DNA of 64,000 bases, from NCBI GenBank assembly GCA_902778175.1, contig CACYWT010000004.1, positions 85,048-149,047 of the forward strand, read 5' to 3'. Position numbers and translations under genes: made by a program. Below the pieces are notes generated by a model that was not told the DNA's origin, did not search any database, and saw nothing but the letters and a program-made list of their open reading frames with translations. Positions within the stretch are counted from its first letter, which is position 1. Every line of letters starts with the position of its first letter. Shown piece after piece: positions 41,257 to 49,615 of this stretch. Source of the DNA: an uncultured Ruminococcus sp. (GTDB lineage: Bacteria; Bacillota; Clostridia; Oscillospirales; Acutalibacteraceae).

Positions 41257-43593
41257 TCACGCTGCCGATTTTCTCAGACGCATTGCTATGACCGTTATGT
41301 CATCGTCATGCCCGTCAGTCCGGCGAGAAACAGCTTCGTCCGTAATATGATCGGCAAGCTGCTGCATACTTTTGTCCTCCCATTCCGAAATGATCCGGTC
41401 GATCCAGTCCTCTCCCGTTGCGAGCGCCCCGTCCGATACCATTACGATAATATCACCCTCCGTAAGCTCGTCCGCGGTTTCGGAAAACTCCACCTGCGGA
41501 AGTATTCCTGCCGGAAGCGACGGCGTGTCCACTCTGTACATATCCCCCTGCTTGCGAATGAATGTAAGCGCCGCCCCTGCTTTAAGAAATGATACCCTTC
41601 CGCTGTACAGGTCTATCGCTGCAACATCAAGCGTGGCGAGCGATTCATCTCCCGATTTTACCATCAGCGCAGAATTGACAACCTTCAGCGAACAGTCATA
41701 GCCAAGCCCTGCCCTGATGAGTTTTTCCATGATCCCACACGCCATTCCTCCGTCAACTGCCGCTCTGCCCCCTGTGCCCATTCCGTCACTGAGTATAGCA
41801 GTCAGCCTGCCCGATCCGTCTGTGAAATATGTCATATGATCTCCGCAAAGCCTTCCGTCACCGCTTATGTGCTGGCTCGACGCTATCTCGGTATCAAAGC
41901 ACGGTCTTTCACACATGGTTATCCTCAGACTGCCGAGCGCCGAGGTTATTGACGGTGCCTCAAGCTTTCTTCCGCATAACCGCGACAGCTCATGCATCAG
42001 CATGGCACGTTTTATTTTTTTACGGTCGGTATCGGCAGTTTCAGCTTCAATGGTAAGCCTGCCGAGATAATCCGTCCGGCAGCTTACAGCTTCCGGAGCA
42101 ATGCCCAGCTCCTTCAGCTTTATTGTCACCTGATCGGCAAGCTCATTGTCGAATATCTCATAATCGGCATATTCCTCCGCCATTTCCCCGAGAATATCGC
42201 CCAGTCCGCAGAATTGTCCTGCAACGACCTGCCGCACTTCATCTATGCGCTTTTCCGCGGCTTCGCCTGCAAGATAGTGACGGTAGCTTTTATTCACCGC
42301 TTCGGCTATCTCTCTTTCCCGGCAGCATTTCCGCCGGAAATCATCACGCAGATCCTCCTCGGTTATACTTCCGTTTTTCTGCAGCAGCTCCGTTACATGA
42401 TCGAAGGCTTCTATGCTGACCCCGTCCCTGTGCTCCCAGCAGAATACCCTCATTCCGCAGCGGCGGCAGACAGAATCCGTTGCCTCCTCATATACGCTCC
42501 TTATCGTCGGGGCAACAAGCCTCGACAGCCTCTCGGAAACCTCCTCGACCTCATCGGATACATCAGACAGAGCCTTCGACGCGAAATCCAGCCGCATTAT
42601 GACCGAACGTCTGAGCCCCTCGGCGTGTTCGTCACTGCCCTGCATGAATGCTCCGCGGAGAAAGCTCCCTGTGCTTTTCGGAAGTATAATAAATACAGCA
42701 GATGCGGCTATGATCTCCATAATTATCCTGACCGTTTCTTCGGAGCTTGCCTGCTGTACCGCGCAGATAAGACAGCTCAGCAGCATCGCCGCGCAGGAGG
42801 CTATCCTTCCCACAGAAGCAAATACCCCTGCGGCAAGTCCGCCGAAAGAAAAAGCCGATCCGAGAAAAGCGTATTCCCCCGAATACATACCCATTACTAT
42901 CCCCGACGCGCCTCCTGCAACGGCAGCGCCCGGAACTCCGCCGTACCTGGCAAAAAACAGTATTATCAGCACAGAAAGCATCCTTCCTGCCGAAAGCGGC
43001 CCCAGCATCAGACCTGCCGAAGCAAGCAGACCTATACAGCCGCTCATAACAAGACAGGTCATTTCCTGCGGCGTCAGCATACCAAGACTTTTTGTCCCTG
43101 AAAGAATGATATATGTCCTCGAAATAAAAAACGCCGCTCCGCTGCATAAAAGCGATTCTGTCAGATAAAGCGCCGCCGGGCGCATTGCAAAGCCGCTTAC
43201 GCTCATCATTGCAAAGCCCGTTGCAAGCGACGGCAGAAAGCTTACGGTACTGCTGTACATATAATGACGGCTCAGTTTTTTTATATCGCTCAGCGTCCAG
43301 CGTATAGCTATTACCGCCGCCATAGCCGCAATATAGCGAAAGCTTCCGCCTGTCGGAAAAACCACATATCCTGCTATTGCCCCCGTGAACGCGCTGAGCA
43401 CATACCTCATGGGAACGGCAGCGGTTATCGAAATGCCGAACGGCGCATAGCTGCCGTAAAGCGATGCCGCGGCGCAGATAAATCCGCAGCAGAATGTTAT
43501 TATCTGTTTGAACAGACCTTTTGTCCCCTCGCCTATGTCAATGCTTCTGAGTCTGCGCACAGCTGCCGTTTCACTAAGCTTCAAATTGATCAC
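41257..43593 (-). CDS. spoIIE: Stage II sporulation protein E
   Basis: A 778-residue membrane phosphatase. Residues 25-310 contain about ten membrane segments; the middle region (310-560) includes a Cys motif (CRRCGMRVFCW, about residue 375). The C-terminal PP2C domain has GDHMTYF, AILSDGMGTGGRAA (metal-binding Asp, about 594), LATLDVAAIDL, VMVSDGAL and HDDDITVIAMRL. SpoIIE dephosphorylates SpoIIAA to activate sigma F in the forespore. The start is GTG 43591-43593 or TTG 43582-43584; the latter has GGGGTG at better spacing. It indicates a spore-forming ancestry. Confidence 0.93.
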   Translation of the reverse strand: MINLKLSETAAVRRLRSIDIGEGTKGLFKQIITFCCGFICAAASLYGSYAPFGISITAAVPMRYVLSAFTGAIAGYVVFPTGGSFRYIAAMAAVIAIRWTLSDIKKLSRHYMYSSTVSFLPSLATGFAMMSVSGFAMRPAALYLTESLLCSGAAFFISRTYIILSGTKSLGMLTPQEMTCLVMSGCIGLLASAGLMLGPLSAGRMLSVLIILFFARYGGVPGAAVAGGASGIVMGMYSGEYAFLGSAFSFGGLAAGVFASVGRIASCAAMLLSCLICAVQQASSEETVRIIMEIIAASAVFIILPKSTGSFLRGAFMQGSDEHAEGLRRSVIMRLDFASKALSDVSDEVEEVSERLSRLVAPTIRSVYEEATDSVCRRCGMRVFCWEHRDGVSIEAFDHVTELLQKNGSITEEDLRDDFRRKCCREREIAEAVNKSYRHYLAGEAAEKRIDEVRQVVAGQFCGLGDILGEMAEEYADYEIFDNELADQVTIKLKELGIAPEAVSCRTDYLGRLTIEAETADTDRKKIKRAMLMHELSRLCGRKLEAPSITSALGSLRITMCERPCFDTEIASSQHISGDGRLCGDHMTYFTDGSGRLTAILSDGMGTGGRAAVDGGMACGIMEKLIRAGLGYDCSLKVVNSALMVKSGDESLATLDVAAIDLYSGRVSFLKAGAALTFIRKQGDMYRVDTPSLPAGILPQVEFSETADELTEGDIIVMVSDGALATGEDWIDRIISEWEDKSMQQLADHITDEAVSRRTDGHDDDITVIAMRLRKSAA

Positions 43594-43636
43594 CCCGATA
43601 ATATTTTTCCGCCGTATTCTCTGCGGTGTTGCCTTT

Positions 43637-43669
43637 ATTATACCTGCGGCGCGGCAATTACTTTGTCGG
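43637..43669 (-). promoter_or_regulatory. spoIIE promoter with Spo0A-box-like site
   Basis: Minus strand -10 TATAAT (43637-43642). No proper -35 lies 17 bp upstream; instead a TGTCGGA sequence (plus strand 43663-43669), one mismatch from the Spo0A box TGNCGAA, sits in the -35 region, as in other Spo0A-activated spoIIE promoters (inference). Confidence 0.4.
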
Positions 43670-43710
43670 AACGGGTTAGCAAAAAGTCAAAAAAAATTTT
43701 TATAAAGCTA

Positions 43711-43739
43711 TTGACAACCTGATATCATTTTGATATCAT
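43711..43739 (+). promoter_or_regulatory. Promoter of the SPFH gene with paired palindromes
   Basis: -35 TTGACA (43711-43716), 17-bp spacer, -10 TATCAT (43734-43739). Two TGATATCA palindromes (43720-43727, 43731-43738), 11 bp apart, fill the spacer and -10: likely operator half sites, perhaps for the Arc-like protein encoded downstream (inference). Confidence 0.7.
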
Positions 43740-43818
43740 ATAGATACGGAAATAAATCCTAAAGAATACACAGATATTTCCGGCAATATACATCTGACCT
43801 TTGAAGGAGGTTATCACT

Positions 43819-44856
43819 ATGAAAGAAAAAATCTATACAACAAAGAAACTCGGAATCCTCATGCTCCTGCTGATAATTCTGATCTTTGCAGGCAGCATTG
43901 CGCTGATGATATACGGCATCGCCGGCATGGCGTCCGTACCCGAAGGAGTTGACCCGTCCGCAAAAGATATAGCGATATTTGTCAGCTCATTTGTAGTAAT
44001 GACTGCCGCAGGGATCCTGTGCGCAGGGTTCCGCCTTATAAACCCGAACGAAGCGCTTGTGCTTACCCTTTTCGGCAAATATAAGGGTACTCTCAAAGAA
44101 GCAGGTTTCTATTATGTAAACCCCTTCTGCTCCAATTTCAACCCTACGGCTGGCACAAAACTCCGTCAGAGCGACGATGTCGGAAATGACAAGGGCGGAG
44201 TGAAGATAAGCGCTCAGGGCGTTTCGGCAAACGGCGTTGTCAGCAAGAAGATCTCGCTGAAAATGATGACCCTCAGCAATAACAAGCAGAAGATCAACGA
44301 CTGCCTCGGCAACCCGATAGAGATAAGCATTGCAGTTATCTGGAAGGTAGTTGACACTGCGAGCGCAGTATTCAGCGTTGACAATTATATGGAATATCTT
44401 TCTCTCCAGTGTGACGCGGCTCTGCGCGAGATCGTCCGTCTTTATCCGTATGATGTTGCTCAGAATGTCGATACAACGGGCGACGGTGTCGCAGACGAAG
44501 GCAGTCTGCGCGGTTCAAGCGAGATCGTTGCCGCAAGGATAAAGGAAGAGATCCAGAAAAGAGTCGGTCAGGCAGGTCTTGAAATAATCGAAGCCCGCAT
44601 CACATATCTTGCATATGCGCCCGAGATCGCTGCGGCAATGCTCCAAAGACAGCAGGCGTCCGCAGTAGTTGACGCAAGAAAGCTTATCGTTGACGGCGCT
44701 GTAGGCATGGTTCAGATGGCTCTTGACAGCCTGAGCGAAAACAAGATCGTTGACCTTGACGACGAGCGCAAAGCAGCAATGGTATCAAATCTGCTTGTTG
44801 TCCTCTGCGGCAACCATGACGCTCAGCCGATAGTCAATTCAGGATCGCTCTACTGA
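43819..44856 (+). CDS. SPFH/band 7 membrane protein
   Basis: A 345-residue protein starting MKEKIYTTKKLGIL at ATG 43819 (AAGGAGG upstream). Two membrane segments (residues 13-40 and 54-75), then an SPFH domain (NPNEALVLTLFGKYKGTLKE, GFYYVNPF, ISAQGVSANGVVSKK, ISIAVIWKVVDTASAVF) and a helical tail (AAAMLQRQQASAVVDARKLI). Such proteins form oligomeric membrane scaffolds. It is followed by a small Arc-like gene, a pairing common in Bacillota and Actinobacteria. Confidence 0.92.
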   Translation: MKEKIYTTKKLGILMLLLIILIFAGSIALMIYGIAGMASVPEGVDPSAKDIAIFVSSFVVMTAAGILCAGFRLINPNEALVLTLFGKYKGTLKEAGFYYVNPFCSNFNPTAGTKLRQSDDVGNDKGGVKISAQGVSANGVVSKKISLKMMTLSNNKQKINDCLGNPIEISIAVIWKVVDTASAVFSVDNYMEYLSLQCDAALREIVRLYPYDVAQNVDTTGDGVADEGSLRGSSEIVAARIKEEIQKRVGQAGLEIIEARITYLAYAPEIAAAMLQRQQASAVVDARKLIVDGAVGMVQMALDSLSENKIVDLDDERKAAMVSNLLVVLCGNHDAQPIVNSGSLY

Positions 44857-44904
44857 GTTACATAAGTGATATCACGTTTATACTTGCTAAGGAGATGAAA
44901 TATC

Positions 44905-45102
44905 ATGGCTGAAAAGAAACAGGTCCCGCTGCGTCTGAAAAAAGAATTATACGATGCTCTCAGCGCATGGGCGGAAGATGATTTCCGCTCCCTCAACGGT
45001 CAGATAGAATATCTCCTTACCGAATGTGTCCGTCAGAGAAAGAAAAACGGGAAATACGTTTCCGAGCATCTTGACGAACCGCCCGATCTTGACATAAGCT
45101 GA
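44905..45102 (+). CDS. Small Arc-like (ribbon-helix-helix) protein
   Basis: A 65-residue protein, ATG 44905 with AAGGAG upstream. [20 protein letters not shown] followed by [16 protein letters not shown] is the strand-helix-helix pattern of Arc/MetJ-type proteins, with an Asp/Pro-rich tail. The residues fit a small DNA-binding dimer that may autoregulate the SPFH operon; a partner role with the SPFH protein is also possible. Confidence 0.75.
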   Translation: MAEKKQVPLRLKKELYDALSAWAEDDFRSLNGQIEYLLTECVRQRKKNGKYVSEHLDEPPDLDIS

Positions 45103-45129
45103 CAATGCCTTCTCTGTAATATAACCGCA

Positions 45130-45310
45130 AAGTATGTCCCCCGAGTCTCGCCTGCCGGCTCGGTCGGTGCTTCTGCCTTTCAGAGGTGTCCACTGGACAC
45201 CCGCACCCTCTGAGGCGGCGGGTGCCATATATCCGTTCAGTGGGAGTAAAAATCTCCCACTGAACGACAGCAAGCCTACGGCTTGCCTTTGCTTGTTGAA
45301 AGCAAAGCTT
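45130..45310. other. Cluster of four hairpins, no gene
   Basis: Successive inverted repeats: GTGTCCA/TGGACAC around 45187-45201; a perfect 12-bp stem GTTCAGTGGGAG (45235-45246) with CTCCCACTGAAC (45254-45265); GCAAGCC/GGCTTGC near 45270-45286; and CTTTGCTT/AAGCAAAG near 45288-45308. The interval 45103-45335 has no supported gene. It resembles a mosaic of REP-like or transposon-derived palindromes. Confidence 0.7.
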
Positions 45311-45335
45311 TTAAATATTCAGACAGCTGTTGAAT

Positions 45336-45376
45336 AAAAAAGCGGAGTGTGACTTGAATTTCACACTCCGCTTTTT
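45336..45376. terminator. Bidirectional terminator between convergent genes
   Basis: AAAAAGCGGAGTGTGA pairs with TCACACTCCGCTTTTT around an eight-base loop; A and T runs flank both sides. It separates the SPFH/Arc-like pair (plus) from the ABC exporter operon (minus). Confidence 0.95.
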
Positions 45377-45381
45377 ACTTT

Positions 45382-46083
45382 TCATGATCCGGACTTACGG
45401 TAGATCCTGCACGAAAGCAGACACGACAGACAGTAAAAAGGAAATACCATCAGCGGCGTCAGGCGGTATATCAGAGAATTATCCTTTGAGAAAAAATCCT
45501 GAAACCATCTGACAAGGCTTTCCGTTGAACCGAATACCGACAGATCTCCGAACAGACAGTATACTATAACTGCAAATACTATCGCTCCGGTTATGACCAT
45601 TCTGTAGGCATTGCCGTTCTTGCTCCCGAAACGGACAATGAACGGATTTTCTACTGTGCGGAAAAAAAGCTGCAGCGAAAAAAGCAGCATAAGTATATCA
45701 ATATTCAAGGAAATATCCGCGTCCATTATAGATGCGCAGACCAAAAATATTATGAACATAATAAGCACCGACAGTCCCGTTAACAGAAAACTGAAAAGAT
45801 ATTTCGTTCCGATCTGTATATACGCTCCGCGCGGAACGGATATGATAAATGATCTGTATATCTCTCTTTCGTCATCATAAAATATTCCCTGTTCAAACAT
45901 TCCTGCGATCAGTACCACAAGAATATTGCACCATGCAAGGATCAGGTACAGCTCCCATTTTTTCAGATCATCGGTGGTAAGCATGGGCAGCAGCGGAAAA
46001 AAGATTAGTATTACCATGAGCACGGCGACCGATATAAAACCCTTTTTATGAGTCAGTATTTCCTTGTATAACATACGGATCAC
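45382..46083 (-). CDS. ABC-2 type permease subunit
   Basis: A 233-residue membrane protein with about six hydrophobic segments. It starts MIRMLYKEILTHKKGFISVA, the cytoplasmic helix typical of ABC-2 permeases, and contains a DDEREIYRSF loop after the second segment. It is the last gene of the GntR-ABC operon and overlaps the sister permease gene by four bases. Likely an exporter for a peptide, antibiotic or lipid; the substrate is unknown. Confidence 0.8.
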   Translation of the reverse strand: MIRMLYKEILTHKKGFISVAVLMVILIFFPLLPMLTTDDLKKWELYLILAWCNILVVLIAGMFEQGIFYDDEREIYRSFIISVPRGAYIQIGTKYLFSFLLTGLSVLIMFIIFLVCASIMDADISLNIDILMLLFSLQLFFRTVENPFIVRFGSKNGNAYRMVITGAIVFAVIVYCLFGDLSVFGSTESLVRWFQDFFSKDNSLIYRLTPLMVFPFYCLSCLLSCRIYRKSGS

Positions 46084-46820
46084 GGCATTTCCCTCCTTCT
46101 GAGAATCCTTACGGATAAGTAATATCCTGCCGCCGCAGACAAAACAGCAAATAGCAGCATAAACAAGAATGCATTGTTAAGTATCGGGCTGTATTCGCTG
46201 CGGAAAAAATCCAATATATCAAAATCGGGGTTTCCGGAAAGCTCATCAATCCTTTTAAATGTAAAAATCCCCCATACCAGATATAAAACAACAGTAACAG
46301 ATGTTTTTATCATCAATACTGTCTGATTTTTTCTGAAGCCGAAAGACATAACAACATCGGAAAATGATAATCCTGAAATCAGAAAGAATATCGAAGCGAT
46401 ATTCATAAGGATATGAAGAGTGAGCGGTTTTCCGTCCGCAATACACAGGAAGGCATTATATATTACCGATATGACAAATGCTGCGGACAGTATTATGAGC
46501 TTATACAGCATCTTTTCCAGGACGATGGTTTCCTCCCTTACGGAAGTAGTCCGCATAAAGCGCAAAAAACCACATTCGGATTCCTTTATTATATAAGAAT
46601 TTTCCGAAAGAGCCAGCATCAGAACAAACGGCGGTATATACCGGAATATATAAATATTTCTTTCCAGAGAAAGCCGCACTTCTTCGTTATCTGCAAGATT
46701 CCCGCAGTTCATGCTTATCCGTACAAGAAGAAACAACACCGCTATCAACGCTGAAAAAAGCAGCAGCGTCAGATATAGCTTCCGCGTCTGGAGCCAGTCC
46801 TTGTAAATGAGCGTTTTCAT
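46080..46820 (-). CDS. ABC-2 type permease subunit
   Basis: A 246-residue membrane protein starting MKTLIYKDWLQTRKLYLTLL at ATG 46818-46820 (GGAG eight bases upstream), with six membrane segments and the ENSYIIKESECGFLRFMRTT loop, a pattern of YtrC/YtrD-like permeases. It shares a TAATG junction with the ATPase gene. It forms the transport channel with the other permease. Confidence 0.82.
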   Translation of the reverse strand: MKTLIYKDWLQTRKLYLTLLLFSALIAVLFLLVRISMNCGNLADNEEVRLSLERNIYIFRYIPPFVLMLALSENSYIIKESECGFLRFMRTTSVREETIVLEKMLYKLIILSAAFVISVIYNAFLCIADGKPLTLHILMNIASIFFLISGLSFSDVVMSFGFRKNQTVLMIKTSVTVVLYLVWGIFTFKRIDELSGNPDFDILDFFRSEYSPILNNAFLFMLLFAVLSAAAGYYLSVRILRRREMP

Positions 46821-47698
46821 TATTTCCACTCCTTCCTTTCGCGGCGGACATAAAAGAGCATTATTTCTTCAAGGGAAGTATTGTCTATCGTAAGACCACT
46901 GTATTTTTCAGCGATCTTTTTCTTATTGCTTACCATTACCTCGGCGCCGAAATCGGAGATCCTTGCGCTGATGTAATCATCGGGATCAATATCCTTGTAC
47001 TGCGCCTTGGTGCATTTTATAACACCGTGGTTTTCGATTGTTTCATCCTTGTTTCCGCTGAGGAGTATCCTTCCCTTTTCGATAAAGGTAACGCAGTCGG
47101 CTATCTTTTCAATATCGGTCGTAATATGGGACGAAAGAAGTATGCTGTTGTTTTCGTCCTGGAGATATTCAAGGAAGATATCGAGTATCTCATTTCTTAC
47201 GACGGGGTCAAGCCCCGTTGTCGCCTCGTCCATGATAAGCAGCCTTGCGCCGTGCGACAGCGCCGATGCGATCTGGAGCTTCATTTTCATACCCTTTGAA
47301 AATTCCCCGAAACGCTTTTTTCTCGGCAGAGCGAAACGGTCAAGATAATTGAAAAAGGTATTCTTGTTCCAGCCGTCAAAAATTCCGCCGAGTATAACGG
47401 AAAGCTGATTCGCATTGAGTATCTCATGAAACGGCAGCTCGTCAAATACGGCTGATATCTGTGATTTGATCTCCTTTTCATTTTCAATATTATCAAGTCC
47501 GAACATTTTTATGCTGCCGTTGTCTTTTCTTATAAGATTCAGCAAAAGACGGATCGTTGTGGTTTTTCCTGCACCGTTCTGTCCGATAAAGCCCATGATC
47601 GATCCCTCAGGCACATTAAAGCTGATACTGTCCAGCAAAAAGCCGTCATATTTTTTCGTAAGGTCTTTTACCTCAATAGCGTTAGTATATTCGTTCAT
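46820..47698 (-). CDS. ABC transporter ATP-binding protein (YtrB-like)
   Basis: A 292-residue ATPase: Walker A FIGQNGAGKTTT (residues 37-48), signature FSKGMKMKLQIASAL (about 136-150, a degenerate LSGGQ), Walker B LLIMDEATTGLD (about 155-166), switch His in LSSHITTD. The C-terminal 80 residues are an extra regulatory part. It drives export through the two permeases. The start overlaps the GntR regulator's stop (ATGA). Confidence 0.95.
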   Translation of the reverse strand: MNEYTNAIEVKDLTKKYDGFLLDSISFNVPEGSIMGFIGQNGAGKTTTIRLLLNLIRKDNGSIKMFGLDNIENEKEIKSQISAVFDELPFHEILNANQLSVILGGIFDGWNKNTFFNYLDRFALPRKKRFGEFSKGMKMKLQIASALSHGARLLIMDEATTGLDPVVRNEILDIFLEYLQDENNSILLSSHITTDIEKIADCVTFIEKGRILLSGNKDETIENHGVIKCTKAQYKDIDPDDYISARISDFGAEVMVSNKKKIAEKYSGLTIDNTSLEEIMLFYVRRERKEWK

Positions 47699-48075
47699 GA
47701 TAATTCTCCTTTGTAAAGCATCGTGAGCAGGTCTTTCATCTCATCAAGCCCTACCGCATATTGTTTTCCCTTTGCGGCAGCCTCGGAAAGACATCTTTCG
47801 ATCTGCCTCAGTCCCTCCTCACGCATAAGCTCCTTATTCTGCGCGCACACAAAGCTGCCCTTGCCTGTAAAGGATTCAATAAAGCCCTCGCGCTCAAGCT
47901 CCTCATATGCGCGTTTCGTGGTGATTATACTGATACGCAGCTGCTGAGCAAGATTTCTCATCGAAGGCAGGGCGTCCCCTGCTTTGAGTGTTCCGCTCAT
48001 TATCATTTCCTTGACCTGTGATACGATCTGTTCATAGATCGGTTTCCCCGTGGAATTGCTTATTATTATATCCAT
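47695..48075 (-). CDS. GntR-family regulator (YtrA-like)
   Basis: A 126-residue short GntR protein. The winged helix (residues 10-75) has KPIYEQIVSQVKEMIMSG, GDALPSMRNLAQQLRIS and YEELEREGFIESFTGKGSFV; the small helical tail has no ligand domain, as in the YtrA subfamily. It is the first gene of the ABC exporter operon and probably represses it, responding to envelope-active compounds. Confidence 0.93.
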   Translation of the reverse strand: MDIIISNSTGKPIYEQIVSQVKEMIMSGTLKAGDALPSMRNLAQQLRISIITTKRAYEELEREGFIESFTGKGSFVCAQNKELMREEGLRQIERCLSEAAAKGKQYAVGLDEMKDLLTMLYKGELS

Positions 48076-48094
48076 GTCCGTACCTCTCTAAAAT

Positions 48095-48143
48095 TGTATA
48101 TATACACTATATACATTATACACACAGATATATATATTGTCAA
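48095..48143 (-). promoter_or_regulatory. Promoter and operator of the GntR-ABC operon
   Basis: Minus strand: consensus -35 TTGACA (48138-48143), 17-bp spacer, -10 TATAAT (48115-48120). Immediately downstream, TGTATATA and TATATACA in 48095-48115 form an AT-rich inverted repeat, a plausible YtrA-type operator. Confidence 0.85.
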
Positions 48144-48236
48144 GCAGTTGTTATCTGAAAAACAATACAAATTATCAATGTTTGTTTTATACATATTGCA
48201 AAAGGAAAAAAATTCAAAAAAATTTCGGAAAAGGTC

Positions 48237-48270
48237 TTGACTTGTTAATAACAATATGATATTATCATAT
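48237..48270 (+). promoter_or_regulatory. Promoter of the NAD salvage operon with palindrome
   Basis: -35 TTGACT (48237-48242), 17-bp spacer, -10 TATTAT (48260-48265). ATATGATA-T-TATCATAT (48254-48270), a perfect palindrome with one central base, covers the -10 box and is a likely operator for an NAD- or niacin-responsive repressor (regulator not in window). Confidence 0.75.
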
Positions 48271-48316
48271 CAGAAAGAACAACACATTACAGCGCTTACA
48301 GAAAGGGGTAATCATT

Positions 48317-48847
48317 ATGAAAAAATATCTGGTTGCAGTTGATCTGCAGAAGGATTTTGTTGACGGCGCTCTCGGCAGCGAACAGGCTCAGGCTATCGTT
48401 GCAGCGGCTGCTGACAAGATCAGAAATTTTGACGGTACTGTTTTCGCAACAAAGGACACACATGAGCAAAACTATTTGCAGACCGCCGAGGGACGCAAGC
48501 TGCCTGTTCCCCACTGCATAAGGAATACCGAGGGTTGGGAGCTTGACAAAACAATAGCTCAGGCTCTCGAAAACAAAAAATACACTATCGTGGAAAAAAC
48601 GACCTTCGGCAGCGTTATGCTCCCTGAGCTTATCGCTGAAAATGCAGGAGAAGAGGATTTCACAATAGAGCTTATCGGACTTTGCACCGATATCTGCGTT
48701 GTAAGCAATGCGCTGCTGCTGAAGGCTTCTTTCCCCGAAAAGGAGATAACCGTGGACGCAGAATGCTGCGCAGGAGTAACGCCTGAGCTTCACAATGCCG
48801 CTCTCGACACAATGGCAAGCTGCCAGATAAATATAGTAAACAGATAA
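48317..48847 (+). CDS. pncA: Nicotinamidase-type cysteine hydrolase
   Basis: A 176-residue isochorismatase-fold enzyme. Catalytic features: VDLQKDFVDGAL with Asp9, TKDTHEQNYL (metal-binding region), EKTTFGSVML with the active-site Lys near 95, and LIGLCTDICVVSNALL with the nucleophile Cys (about 135). It converts nicotinamide to nicotinate. The next two genes, nadE and pncB, complete most of the route to NAD, supporting this substrate. Confidence 0.9.
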   Translation: MKKYLVAVDLQKDFVDGALGSEQAQAIVAAAADKIRNFDGTVFATKDTHEQNYLQTAEGRKLPVPHCIRNTEGWELDKTIAQALENKKYTIVEKTTFGSVMLPELIAENAGEEDFTIELIGLCTDICVVSNALLLKASFPEKEITVDAECCAGVTPELHNAALDTMASCQINIVNR

Positions 48848-48874
48848 TTCAATTATTTCACAGGAGGGTTCATC

Positions 48875-49600
48875 ATGTTTGATGCAGAAAAAGTTAAAAA
48901 TGAATGTGTACAGTGGATCAGGGATTTCTTTGAGAAAAACGGCAAGGGCTGCAATGCCGTAGTCGGTATCTCAGGCGGCAAGGACAGCTCGATCGTTGCT
49001 GCTCTTTGCGTTGAGGCTCTCGGCAGGGACAGAGTCATCGGCGTTCTTATGCCGAACGGTATACAGCACGATATAGATATGGCAAAACTGCTTGTGGACA
49101 CCCTCGGCATAAAGCACTATATCGTCAATATCAAGGACGCAGTTGATGGCGTGACAAAAAATATACCCTTTGAGCTTTCCGCTCAGAGCCGCACCAATCT
49201 TCCGCCGAGAATAAGAATGTCCGTTCTTTATGCGGTATCACAGAGCAATAACGGAAGAGTTGCGAATACCTGCAATCTCAGCGAGGACTGGGTAGGCTAT
49301 TCCACACGCTACGGCGATGCGGCAGGAGATTTCAGCCCATGCTCATACCTGACGGTAAACGAAATGAAACAGATCGGCAGACTTATCGGACTGCCCGCTG
49401 TGCTTGTCGATAAAGTACCGATCGACGGTCTTTGCGGAAAGACAGACGAGGATAATCTCGGCTTCACCTATGCTGAGCTTGACAGATATATCAGAGAGGG
49501 TATTATCGGGGATCAGGATAAAAAAGCTAAAATCGACCGTATGCACGAAATGAACCAGTTCAAATTACAGCTCATGCCTGCATTCAAGCCTGAGCTTTAA
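48875..49600 (+). CDS. nadE: NAD synthase, ammonia-dependent
   Basis: A 241-residue NAD synthase with the PP-loop SGGKDSSIVAALCVEALG (residues 29-46), ARTNLPPRIRMS-like segment (SRTNLPPRIRMSVLYAV), NTCNLSEDWVGYSTRYGD and DGLCGKTDEDNLGFTY. No glutaminase domain, so it uses ammonia. It amidates nicotinate adenine dinucleotide. AGGAGGG precedes the ATG; 27 bases follow pncA. Confidence 0.96.
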   Translation: MFDAEKVKNECVQWIRDFFEKNGKGCNAVVGISGGKDSSIVAALCVEALGRDRVIGVLMPNGIQHDIDMAKLLVDTLGIKHYIVNIKDAVDGVTKNIPFELSAQSRTNLPPRIRMSVLYAVSQSNNGRVANTCNLSEDWVGYSTRYGDAAGDFSPCSYLTVNEMKQIGRLIGLPAVLVDKVPIDGLCGKTDEDNLGFTYAELDRYIREGIIGDQDKKAKIDRMHEMNQFKLQLMPAFKPEL

Positions 49601-49615
49601 GAAGGAGAGATAACC

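Noticed and set aside
41089..41592. Plus-strand frame with GRFGRQPGQVRAA repeats
   Set aside because: A product of the 22-bp tandem repeats and the antisense strand of spoIIE.
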